Below are positions 32,348 to 39,481 of a stretch of 64,000 nucleotides of DNA, piece after piece; the stretch's first letter is position 1; every line of letters begins with the position of its first letter. The translations under genes were made by a program, and so were the position numbers. The DNA is from Sinomonas cellulolyticus (GTDB lineage Bacteria; Actinomycetota; Actinomycetes; Actinomycetales; Micrococcaceae): contig NZ_BNCM01000015.1 in NCBI RefSeq assembly GCF_014656475.1, positions 27,170-91,169 of the forward strand, given 5' to 3'. The notes under the pieces are model-generated. The model saw only the letters and a list, made by a program, of their open reading frames with translations, was not told the origin of the DNA and made no database searches.

Positions 32348-32794
32348 TCAGTAGTCCCGTGCGGTGGTCTGCTCCGGCTCGGCGCCGAGCAGGAAGTGCC
32401 GGCCGGCGATCGAGGTGGGCACCAGCTCGACGTAGACGGTCTTCTCGGTGGGGATCCAGGTCTCGACGTTGGCGGCCTCCGCCGCGGCGATGTCCTCGGA
32501 GCTCTCGAGGACACGTGCAGTCCCCTTGACTACCACGCTCCACGCCTCGTCCTGCAGGATGCCGTCCGCCTCGAACGCCACCTGCGGGTGGATGGTGAGC
32601 TCCGCGAGCTTGGTGCCCGGGGTCGTCTTGAGGTACAGCTTGCTGCCCGAGGCCCTGAAGTTGATCGGCACGATGTCCAGCTCGCCCGCGGCGGCGGTGG
32701 CGAGCCGCCCGTGGCGGGCATTGTCCAGGAGCTCCCAGCTCTCGGCGTCGGTCAGGACGCGGATCGGCTCGTCGTTGTCGTGGTCGAACAGCAT
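32348..32794 (-). CDS. Pyridoxamine 5'-phosphate oxidase-like FMN-binding protein
   Basis: A 148-residue split-barrel flavin protein: ARHGRLATAAAGELDIVPINF, then KLYLKTTPGTK and EADGILQDEAWSVVVKG, matching the actinobacterial pyridoxamine-oxidase-like (F420/FMN) group. Members bind FMN or F420 and reduce small molecules or act in stress responses. ATG 32794 has AGAGGGGA upstream. It lies between the RclA-like reductase and the IclR gene, 55 bp and 3 bp away, so it may be cotranscribed with either. No specific substrate can be named. Confidence 0.82.
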   Translation of the reverse strand: MLFDHDNDEPIRVLTDAESWELLDNARHGRLATAAAGELDIVPINFRASGSKLYLKTTPGTKLAELTIHPQVAFEADGILQDEAWSVVVKGTARVLESSEDIAAAEAANVETWIPTEKTVYVELVPTSIAGRHFLLGAEPEQTTARDY

Positions 32795-32849
32795 CGTGTT
32801 CCCCTCTCTTCCCGGCCCCTCGGCCGGAGATCTGGTCGTGGATCCGGTG

Positions 32850-34280
32850 TCAGGAGATGGCCCCGAGAACCTCGTTGAACGCCTCCGAGGAGGACGGGTG
32901 GGTGTACATGCGGTCCCGCAGCGCCGTGTACGGCAGCCCATGGTCCATGGCGAACGAGATGAGGTTGATGACCTCCTGCGAGTCGACGCAGAAGAGCGTC
33001 GTGCCGAGAATTGTCCCGCTCTTCTTGTCCACGACCACCTTGATGAGCCCGCGGGGATCGCGGACCGTCTTGGGCCGGGGCATCGCGGCGATCTTCGCGA
33101 CCTCCTTGGACGCCACGCCGACGTCCCACCCGCGCTCGGCGGCCTGCTCGCGTGCCTGCTCCTCGGTGAGGCCCACCCGGGAGAACGGCGGCGTCACGAA
33201 CGTGGTCGTCGGGATCGTCGTGCGGTCGGTGGTGGTGCGGTGGGGACCGCCCAGGACCTGCGCGAGGACGATCCTGTGGTCGTCGAGGGAGACGTAGGTG
33301 TGCTGCGGGCCGCCGTTCACGTCGCCGAGCGCCCACACGTCCGGTGCCGTCGTGCGGAGGTACTCGTCGACGACGACGGCGCCGCGCCCGTCTATTTCCA
33401 CGCCTGCCTTGTCGAGGCCGAGGCCCTCGGTCGCGGGCGCGCGTCCCAAGGCGAGCAGCACGGCGTCCGCCTCCACCGTCGCGAGCTGCCCGGACGCGGA
33501 GGCGATCCTCACGCGCAGAGGCGACGGAGCGCCGTCGTGCGTCGCGGCGCCGCCCTCCGCGCCGGCCACGCGGGCTCCCTGGAGGAACCGCACGCCGTCG
33601 CCGGCGAGGACTGATGCGACGGCCTCCGCGACGTCGCGGTCCTCATGCCGCAGCGGGATGGGGGAGCGGTCCACCATGGTCACCTCGGAGCCGAACCCGG
33701 CGTACATCGAGGCGAACTCGTAGGCAATGTACCCGCCTCCGACGATCAGGAGCCTGCGCGGCAGGTTCCTCTCGGAGATGAGGTCCGTGGACACGTGGAC
33801 GCGCGGGTCCAGGACCTGGCCACCCTCGGACAGGCCCGGGAGGTCGGGGACAACGGGCAGGGACCCCGTACTGATGTAGAAGCGCTCTGCGGTGAGCTCC
33901 TTCTCCTCGGAGCCGGCCGTGAGGCGCACGCGCTTGGGACCGACGAACTCGGCGCGGGCCGTGATCGCGGTGACGCTGTCGATGGAGTCGAGCATCGAGA
34001 AGTTGGTGCTGCGCAGGGCCGCGGTGAGCTCATCCTTGCGTTCGATCGAGTCGGTGTAGTGCGCGGCGTCGCCGCCGTCGTGGCTGAGGTGGGAGGCGTA
34101 CACGAGGGCCTTGGTCGGCACGCAGCCGATGTTGATGCACGTCCCGCCGTACATGGCCTCGGACTGCTCGACCATCGCGACGCGTCGTCCCGCCCGGCCG
34201 AGGACCCCGGCGAGCGTCTTGCCGCCCTTGCCCCAGCCGATGAACACGTCGTCGAACTCGAGTACATCCATGGATGCCAC
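32850..34280 (-). CDS. RclA-like flavoprotein disulfide reductase
   Basis: A 476-residue class I pyridine-nucleotide disulfide oxidoreductase. The FAD motif GWGKGGKTLA starts at residue 15, then EQSEAMYGGTCINIGC with the redox Cys pair at 48 and 53, as in RclA of E. coli, a copper(II) reductase protecting against hypochlorous acid. NAD(P)H motif GGGYIAYE lies near 190, WALGDVNG near 320, and the dimer-interface HPSSSEAFNE near the end. GTG 34280 has AAGGA about 5 nt upstream; ATG 34271 is in frame but further from the site. It could instead be a mercuric reductase or lipoamide dehydrogenase relative, but the N-terminal phrase favours RclA. Probably separate from the ketone pathway. Confidence 0.85.
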   Translation of the reverse strand: MASMDVLEFDDVFIGWGKGGKTLAGVLGRAGRRVAMVEQSEAMYGGTCINIGCVPTKALVYASHLSHDGGDAAHYTDSIERKDELTAALRSTNFSMLDSIDSVTAITARAEFVGPKRVRLTAGSEEKELTAERFYISTGSLPVVPDLPGLSEGGQVLDPRVHVSTDLISERNLPRRLLIVGGGYIAYEFASMYAGFGSEVTMVDRSPIPLRHEDRDVAEAVASVLAGDGVRFLQGARVAGAEGGAATHDGAPSPLRVRIASASGQLATVEADAVLLALGRAPATEGLGLDKAGVEIDGRGAVVVDEYLRTTAPDVWALGDVNGGPQHTYVSLDDHRIVLAQVLGGPHRTTTDRTTIPTTTFVTPPFSRVGLTEEQAREQAAERGWDVGVASKEVAKIAAMPRPKTVRDPRGLIKVVVDKKSGTILGTTLFCVDSQEVINLISFAMDHGLPYTALRDRMYTHPSSSEAFNEVLGAIS

Positions 34281-34420
34281 CGTTTCCTTGAGGAGGTGAT
34301 TCCATCCTAGCGACGCACTGGGACACTTCTGGACCCGTTCCCGGTGACTCCCTTTACCGCGATTAAACATCCGCGACACCGCGCTGCAAGGTCCTCTCCG
34401 TAGGCTCGGAGGTACCGGCG

Positions 34421-34461
34421 GGGTGGCGCCGGCGGGGCACGAAGCGCCCCGGGCGCCACCC
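34421..34461. promoter_or_regulatory. Long stem-loop in divergent promoter region
   Basis: GGGTGGCGCC (34421-34430) pairs with GGCGCCACCC (34452-34461); inside, GGGGC and GCCCC pair again. It lies between the divergent RclA-like and thioesterase genes, 27 bp before the latter's GTG. Because no gene ends here, a leader or operator role is likelier than termination. Confidence 0.35.
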
Positions 34462-34488
34462 GCGGCAGGTCTGTGGTAGACCCGTGGA

Positions 34489-35001
34489 GTGAGCACAGAG
34501 AGCAGGGCAGGCGAAGCGCCCGCGGCAGCGCACGACGGCGCGCGGCGGCTGCGCGTCAGTGTGCCGATGCGCTGGGGCGACATGGATGCGTACGGGCACG
34601 TGAACAACGTCCAGATCGTGCGCATGCTCGAGGAGGCGAGGATCGCCGCCTTCGGGCCTCCGGGCGGGACTGGCGCGGCCGGCGTCGAACCCCCGGTGGC
34701 GCTGTTCTCGGCCGTTCCGGACGGCATGCTCGCGCTCGTCGTGGAGCACCGCGTGCGGTATGTGCGTCCGCTCGACTACCGCAACGTGCCGGCAAAGGTC
34801 GACGTGTGGGTGAGCGGCCTCAAGGCCGCGGCCCTCACCCTCGACTACGTGGTCCACGACCCGGTGGACGGCTACGAATGCGTGCGGGCAACCACCCAGC
34901 TCGCCTTCGTGGACGAGCGCTCCGGGCGCCTCGTCCGGCTCACCGACGAGCAGCGCTCGCGGCTCGCGCCCTACGTCGGACCGGGGCTTTTCTCCAGGTA
35001 G
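34489..35001 (+). CDS. Acyl-CoA thioesterase, hotdog fold (4HBT)
   Basis: A 170-residue hotdog-fold thioesterase. MRWGDMDAYGHVNNVQ (residues 27-42) carries the catalytic Asp and the family's HVNN; VVEHRVRYVRPLDY and TTQLAFVD follow in order. Such enzymes hydrolyse acyl-CoA thioesters, often 4-hydroxybenzoyl-CoA-like or short/medium chains. The start is GTG 34489 with GTGGA close by, a weak site. The N-terminal ~20 residues are a loose Ala-rich stretch containing a copy of the 13-bp motif (34528-34540, AHDGA). It is divergent from the RclA-like gene and appears monocistronic. Confidence 0.85.
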   Translation: MSTESRAGEAPAAAHDGARRLRVSVPMRWGDMDAYGHVNNVQIVRMLEEARIAAFGPPGGTGAAGVEPPVALFSAVPDGMLALVVEHRVRYVRPLDYRNVPAKVDVWVSGLKAAALTLDYVVHDPVDGYECVRATTQLAFVDERSGRLVRLTDEQRSRLAPYVGPGLFSR

Positions 35002-35046
35002 GCGTGAGCGCCGTCTCCGACTGTGAGGCGGCACGCGCCCGTCGTG

Positions 35047-35072
35047 TGCCGGTAACCTCGTGTCAACCGGCA
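35047..35072 (+). terminator. Weak stem-loop after the thioesterase gene
   Basis: TGCCGGT (35047-35053) and ACCGGCA (35066-35072) form a perfect 7-bp stem with a 12-nt loop, 46 nt after the stop codon. No T tract follows. The rest of the 207-bp gap before the next gene shows no other clear element. Confidence 0.3.
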
Positions 35073-35208
35073 ACGGGCAGAATGGACCGGTGGGATGTCC
35101 GGCGCGTCACACTCGGTCACCGAGAAGACGACCCGGCGAGTAACGGGCAAGCATGGACTGGGGCCGCAGGCTTGGCCCGGCTGAGAACGCAAGGAACAAG
35201 GGGTTGCA

Positions 35209-36042
35209 ATGGCGAAGAACGCGAACACGGCAGAGAAGCTTGACCTCCGCCTCAAGGCGGTACTGGACGGGCTTGCTGGTGCAGCCCTGTCGGGGGAGAC
35301 CGTGGATGCGCGCGCCGTCCTGACCGCCGCCGTGGACGCCGTGCCCTTCGACGAGCACGAGGCCTTCCTGCTCTCGGGCGGCATTCCCCGCGGGCACAAG
35401 GCCCTCACCACGGCCACGGCAAAGCTCGTCAAGGCCGGATGGATGGTCAAGGGCCGGTCCGGCTGGGCGATCACGGAAGAGGGGCTGCGCGCCACGGTGG
35501 CCTTCCCGACCGCGCAGGCGCTCGCCGAGGCCCTCGCGGCCGGCACCCCGGTGCCGGAGGGAACTCCGGTGCCGACCGAGCCCCCCGCCCAGAAGAAGAC
35601 CCGCAAGGCGCCGGCGAAGAAGAAGGCTGCCGCGCAGCCGGTCGAGGCAGCCGAACCCGTGGTGGCGGAGGCGGCAGCGACCGAGACGTCACCGGGAGAT
35701 TCGGCGGAGGCCGACTCCACGGCCCCCGGCGCCGTCGACCTGGGCCAGCCGGACAGCGTTGCGATTGCCGGCGACTTCGCGCAGCACCTCGGCGCCCACG
35801 ACGACTGGGAGCCGCGGCCCGACGCGGTGCAGATGGGCCTCGATGCCACCTCGCGCCGCTGGGTCCGCACGGTCGACCTCCCCGCTGGCCACTACGCGTT
35901 CAAGATCGCGATCAACCGCTCGTGGGACGAGAACTACGGCGCGTTCGGCACCTTCAACGGTGCGAACCACGAGCTCGTGCACGACGGCGGTACGGTCACC
36001 ATCGCGTACGACCACGACACCAAGGATGTGGCTTTCTCCTGA
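35209..36042 (+). CDS. Winged-helix domain fused to a starch/glycogen-binding-like domain
   Basis: A 277-residue protein in three parts. Residues 1-105 are mostly helical and end in a winged-helix-like phrase (HKALTTATAKLVKAGWMVKGRSGWAITEEG). Residues ~108-180 are a Pro/Lys/Ala-rich linker (KKTRKAPAKKKAAA). Residues ~182-277 resemble the X25/CBM48-like beta-sandwich found in pullulanases (VAIAGDFAQHLGAHDDWEP, LPAGHYAFKIAIN, NYGAFGTFNGANHELVHDGG). ATG 35209 follows GGGGTTGCA, a weak site. The combination suggests a DNA- or RNA-associated protein with glucan binding, perhaps a sensor of glycogen. It is followed by a tandem repeat and a strong terminator. Function unknown. Confidence 0.78.
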   Translation: MAKNANTAEKLDLRLKAVLDGLAGAALSGETVDARAVLTAAVDAVPFDEHEAFLLSGGIPRGHKALTTATAKLVKAGWMVKGRSGWAITEEGLRATVAFPTAQALAEALAAGTPVPEGTPVPTEPPAQKKTRKAPAKKKAAAQPVEAAEPVVAEAAATETSPGDSAEADSTAPGAVDLGQPDSVAIAGDFAQHLGAHDDWEPRPDAVQMGLDATSRRWVRTVDLPAGHYAFKIAINRSWDENYGAFGTFNGANHELVHDGGTVTIAYDHDTKDVAFS

Positions 36043-36057
36043 CGGGCTGCGCTGACT

Positions 36058-36142
36058 GACTGGAAGCGCTGGCCGACTGGAAGCGCTGGCCGACTGGAAG
36101 CGCTGGCCGACTGGAAGCGCTGACTGACTGGAAGCGCTGGCA
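36058..36142. repeat. Tandem array of five 17-bp units
   Basis: Units at 36058, 36075, 36092, 36109 and 36126. The first three are identical (GACTGGAAGCGCTGGCC); the fourth and fifth share GACTGGAAGCGCTG and differ only in the last three bases. Each contains the palindrome AGCGCT. The array starts 16 bp after the stop of the winged-helix gene and ends before its terminator, so it would form part of the 3' UTR. Confidence 0.95.
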
Positions 36143-36152
36143 GGCCAGGTGA

Positions 36153-36198
36153 GCTGAGGGGCAATCGGCGGGCCTACGCCCGCTGGCTGCCCCTCAGC
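36153..36198 (+). terminator. Nested double hairpin terminator
   Basis: GCTGAGGGGCA (36153-36163) pairs perfectly with TGCCCCTCAGC (36188-36198); inside, GCGGGC (36168-36173) pairs with GCCCGC (36178-36183) around CTAC. It follows the 17-bp repeat array and most likely ends the transcript of the winged-helix/starch-binding gene. Confidence 0.7.
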
Positions 36199-36308
36199 CA
36201 TGCCCGCGCCTGTCCACCCGCACCTGTCCACATAGCGGTGGCGGGGACGGGAGATGTCGGCGCGGTGGCCTACGGTGAATCAGTAGGCCAACCGTTGAGG
36301 GGGAACAC

Positions 36309-37058
36309 GTGATGCTGCAGCGGTCGTCCCGCGCGTACAGACGCCGGCGTGGGCGGTCCGGGGGAGTGGGGATCGTCGCGGTCGCGGGTCTCGCGGCCCT
36401 CACACTCGGGTGGCTAGTCGGGCTGATCCGTGTGCCGGGCATCGAGTCGCCGCTTCCCGCCGCGCAGGCAGGGATCGGTGGTGTCCCGTCGGCCCGGCTC
36501 GAGGCCGCGAAGGCCTCGCTCGCCTCGATCCCGGTCAAGGGCCGCGCGCCCAAGACCGGCTATGCGCGCACCCAGTTCGGGCAGGCGTGGGCGGACACGG
36601 ACAGGAACGGGTGCGATACCCGCAACGACATCCTCGCCAGGGACCTCGCCGATCCCGCCTTCAAGCCAGGCACGGGGGACTGTGTAGTCCTCTCCGGAAC
36701 CCTCCACGACCCGTACACGGGCAAGACCATCGACTTCCAGCGCGGCGGACGGTCCGCCGACGTCCAGATTGACCACGTGGTGCCGCTCTCCGATGCCTGG
36801 CAGAAGGGCGCGCAGCAGTGGACCGCGCAGAAGCGCCTCGAGTTCGCCAACGACCCAGCCAATCTCCGCGCGATGGACGGCCCCGCCAACCAGGAGAAGG
36901 GTGACGGAGACCTGGCCACGTGGCTGCCGCCCAACAAGCCCTTCCGGTGCGAGTACGCGGTGACCATAGTGGAGGTCAAGGCCTCCTACGGGCTCTGGAT
37001 GACCGATGCCGAGCACGCGAAGGCGGCCGACCTGCTCTCCGCCTGCACGGCACAGTAG
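36309..37058 (+). CDS. Membrane-anchored HNH nuclease (GmrSD C-terminal/DUF1524-like)
   Basis: A 249-residue protein. A very Arg-rich N-terminus is followed by one membrane helix (residues ~20-42, VAVAGLAALTLGWLVGLI), so the rest is exported or surface-anchored. The C-terminal domain carries the His-Asn-His-type site as QIDHVVPL (near 152) and later NDPANLRAMDGPANQEKGD (near 180-200), as in the DUF1524 group. Four cysteines (CDTR, GDCVV, FRCEY, SACTA) could form disulfides outside the cell. GTG 36309 is followed directly by ATG; GAGGGGGA lies upstream. A secreted nuclease for DNA scavenging or competition is the likely role. Confidence 0.82.
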   Translation: MMLQRSSRAYRRRRGRSGGVGIVAVAGLAALTLGWLVGLIRVPGIESPLPAAQAGIGGVPSARLEAAKASLASIPVKGRAPKTGYARTQFGQAWADTDRNGCDTRNDILARDLADPAFKPGTGDCVVLSGTLHDPYTGKTIDFQRGGRSADVQIDHVVPLSDAWQKGAQQWTAQKRLEFANDPANLRAMDGPANQEKGDGDLATWLPPNKPFRCEYAVTIVEVKASYGLWMTDAEHAKAADLLSACTAQ

Positions 37059-37126
37059 GGTAATACGAGGGTCATCGTAGGGTCATCGCGCAGCCGGTCG
37101 TGGCTGCTGGGTCCCAGCCCAGTGCA

Positions 37127-37831
37127 TCACGAGGCTTTGAGGTACCTCTCCCTGGCACCCTTCGGCAGCTTCTCCACTGCATACCTCAGCGCGGCCCGCT
37201 GCATGCGCGGAGCGCAGAGGTCCAGGAAGGCTTCGAGATCGGCTGCGCCCGCCGTCCGGAGCGCCCAGCCGATGGCCTTCTGCACCGACTCGTCTGGATC
37301 CTCGGCGAGCAGCTCGGCGATCCGGAAGAGCTCGCCCGTGTCCCCGGTTCCCAGGAAATAGGTGCTCGCCACGACGGCCGTGCGGCGTTCGCAGGCCCCC
37401 GGCGACCGGGCCAGCGCGTAGAGCGGCTCGCGCGGCCCGTCTGCGAGGTAGCCGCCCACCACCGAGGCGGCGGCCGCATCCACAAGGTCCCAGACGTTGA
37501 TCCGATCATGCCGGCGCAGGTACAGCTCGTAGAGTTCGCGGCGCTGCTCGGGCGTTGCGGTGTGCCTGCGTGCCTGAAGGTCCATGATGCTCACGGCGGC
37601 CATCCTGGCCTCGTGCCAAGGGCTCTCGAGCAGCCGTTCGACCTCGCCCAGGGGCATGTCCGCGGAGGCCCGGGCCAGATCGAGGACGGAGCCCATCCGG
37701 ACGCCGAGGAACCGGTCCGTTCCACGCCGTGCCACGGGAAACGCACGCTTGTACTTCCGGAGCTCATCATCGGAGCTCAGGGACTCCAGCACCGCCAGGA
37801 ACGCCCCGGCGGTCAGCGCACCCGCTGCCAC
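37127..37831 (-). CDS. AlkD-like DNA alkylation repair protein (HEAT repeats)
   Basis: A 234-residue all-helical protein of the AlkD/AlkC superfamily of DNA glycosylases, which remove alkylated bases with HEAT-like repeats. Recognisable features are FPVARRGTDRFLGVRMGSV, SPWHEARMAAVSIM (the WHE.R phrase), INVWDLVDAAAASVVGGYL and DPDESVQKAIGWALRTAG, in family order. GTG 37831 has GAGGAG 7 nt upstream. Residues equivalent to the catalytic Asp and stacking Trp appear to be in the VWDLVD segment. It stands alone, convergent with the HNH gene. Confidence 0.85.
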   Translation of the reverse strand: MAAGALTAGAFLAVLESLSSDDELRKYKRAFPVARRGTDRFLGVRMGSVLDLARASADMPLGEVERLLESPWHEARMAAVSIMDLQARRHTATPEQRRELYELYLRRHDRINVWDLVDAAAASVVGGYLADGPREPLYALARSPGACERRTAVVASTYFLGTGDTGELFRIAELLAEDPDESVQKAIGWALRTAGAADLEAFLDLCAPRMQRAALRYAVEKLPKGARERYLKAS

Positions 37832-37901
37832 GCGTACACTCCTCGACAGGCCCGCTAGACCTATGTCGAGGGTAGCCGAGAAACGCCGGAAACGCCCCTG
37901 C

Positions 37902-38273
37902 TCAGTCCGACGCCGGCCGCGTGCCGGTCTTCGCCTCGATCTCGGCGATGCGGGCGGTGAAGATGTCGCGGAGCAGGCCGTCCGGGACGGGGTGGTCGGC
38001 GGTGAACCGCAGGGTTCCCTTGGCCCAGTCGAAGTCCCCGAGCCGGTCGGCGAACTGCGCCAGCACCTGGCCGCTGAACGGGAACAGCGAGAGGTGCTTC
38101 TTGGCCGCCATCACGGCCGCGTAGCCCTTGCCGTGCAGGAGCAGCGCCGGCATGGCGTAGCTGCGTCCCTCGGTCGCGTCCGGCGCGACCTCGCGGGCCA
38201 CGCTGTACACGTGCCGCGCCGCCTCGGCGTCGGGTCCGCCAAGTGTCGCCAGATAGTCGGTGACCTCGCCCAT
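37902..38273 (-). CDS. DUF1801 protein (YdhG/frataxin-like fold)
   Basis: A 123-residue DUF1801 protein: EGRSYAMPALLLHGKGYAAVMAAKKHLSLFPFSG and DFDWAKGTLRFTADHPVPDGLLRDIF are typical. Some Bacillus relatives have been described as iron chaperones, but most are uncharacterised. ATG 38273 begins 5 nt after the McrC stop, so it may be cotranscribed with mcrBC. This is common for small DUF genes and does not by itself show a link to restriction. No signal peptide; cytoplasmic. Confidence 0.85.
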   Translation of the reverse strand: MGEVTDYLATLGGPDAEAARHVYSVAREVAPDATEGRSYAMPALLLHGKGYAAVMAAKKHLSLFPFSGQVLAQFADRLGDFDWAKGTLRFTADHPVPDGLLRDIFTARIAEIEAKTGTRPASD

Positions 38274-38278
38274 GGGCG

Positions 38279-39481
38279 CTATCCTCGCACAGGCTCCTCG
38301 AGGTAGGGAGCCACGGCGGCGACGAGTTGGTCGCGGACGAGCACGGACGCCACGGACAGGTCAACGGTCGCCGCGCCGAGGCGGTGCCCGGAGGAGACGA
38401 AGGATTCCGCGAGGGCAGTCCCCGTGGAGGGGTAGAGCAGGAGGCCTCCCGCCCGCAGCGACGCCGGGTCCGTGGACGATTCCTGCTCGCGCACATACGT
38501 GTAGAGCTCGAAGAGGTGGCCCGAGCTGAGGGTCTCCCGGGCGAACCGGCCGGTCCGCAGTGCGGGGGCGAACTTGGTGTCCACGATGAGCCTCCGGCCC
38601 TGCGCCGGTTCGCGTGCGGGAACGTCGATCCAGACGTCCGTGACCATGTGCGGCAGGACGGCGGCCATCCCGAGCGTGGCCCCAGTGGTCTTCCAGCCGA
38701 CCTTGCGGCCGCGCTGCACCGTCCACCCGCGCGGACGCCCGTGCACCGAGTAGAAACCGCCCACCGCTCGTTCGAACAGGTTGCGGAACTGCCGCTCGTC
38801 GAGGCTTCCGCGTCCATGCCCCGGATTGGTGCGGCCGAAGGGGAGGGACAGCTGCAGCGCCAGCCGGGCCGCGAGCAGCACCGACCGGTCGCGCTGGTCG
38901 TTCCGGGTCAGCCGCAGCCCGGCGAGCAGCGACTGGTCCCGCTGGCCGGCCCTCAGGTCGAGCAGGCCGACGCCGAGCCGGGCGAGCCTCTGCGACTGGC
39001 CCTGGCAGCGGCGCATGAGGTCCTCGTCCCCGCACAGCCGGGCGATGGAATCCAGCGCGGTGCGGACCAGGCGGTTGCGCGGCGTGTCCACGGTGAGCTC
39101 TTCGAACCGGCACGCCACGAGCCCGCGCGAGAGCAGCTGGTGGGACTCGGTGCGCAGGGTGTCGATGCCGCCGCGGACCCGCGAGAGATCGCGCGACGTC
39201 TTTGCGAATGAGGGCGTGAGCGGCCTGCGCAGGCGGTCCTCGGTGCTCGCCACGAGCAGCTCGGCGAGCAGCTCGGGGAGCTTCTCGGGGTACTCCTCGA
39301 CCCCGTCGAACGCCTCCGGCCCCGACTGGTAGAACTCCGAGGCGTACAGCAGCAGAAGCCACACGTTGCGGACCGGGATGGTCACCCCGCCCGCAACGAC
39401 GACGGATCCGTCCGCCGCCGCTGGAGGCGCCGAGCCCGCCGTCGTGCTCTCCGTGCTGCGCTCGGGACGGGCGTCCGTCAC
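38279..39481 (-). CDS. mcrC: McrC-type nuclease subunit of McrBC restriction system
   Basis: A 400-residue McrC protein. The N-terminal region (IPVRNVWLLLLYASEF, PELLAELLV, RGIDTLRT with RNRLVRTALD) matches the McrC core that binds McrB. The C-terminal PD-(D/E)xK nuclease shows Asp in VTDVWIDVP and DTK in IVDTKFAP (near 290-320). The GTG start at 39481 overlaps the McrB stop by 4 nt, as is typical of this pair. With McrB it forms a GTP-dependent type IV enzyme that cleaves DNA carrying modified cytosines; no methyltransferase gene is nearby, consistent with type IV. The modification recognised is set by the McrB N-terminus. Confidence 0.9.
   Translation of the reverse strand: MTDARPERSTESTTAGSAPPAAADGSVVVAGGVTIPVRNVWLLLLYASEFYQSGPEAFDGVEEYPEKLPELLAELLVASTEDRLRRPLTPSFAKTSRDLSRVRGGIDTLRTESHQLLSRGLVACRFEELTVDTPRNRLVRTALDSIARLCGDEDLMRRCQGQSQRLARLGVGLLDLRAGQRDQSLLAGLRLTRNDQRDRSVLLAARLALQLSLPFGRTNPGHGRGSLDERQFRNLFERAVGGFYSVHGRPRGWTVQRGRKVGWKTTGATLGMAAVLPHMVTDVWIDVPAREPAQGRRLIVDTKFAPALRTGRFARETLSSGHLFELYTYVREQESSTDPASLRAGGLLLYPSTGTALAESFVSSGHRLGAATVDLSVASVLVRDQLVAAVAPYLEEPVRG

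Noticed and set aside
36058..36142. Possible CRISPR array
   Set aside because: The 17-bp units are contiguous, with no unique spacers, and no cas genes are nearby. It is a simple tandem repeat.
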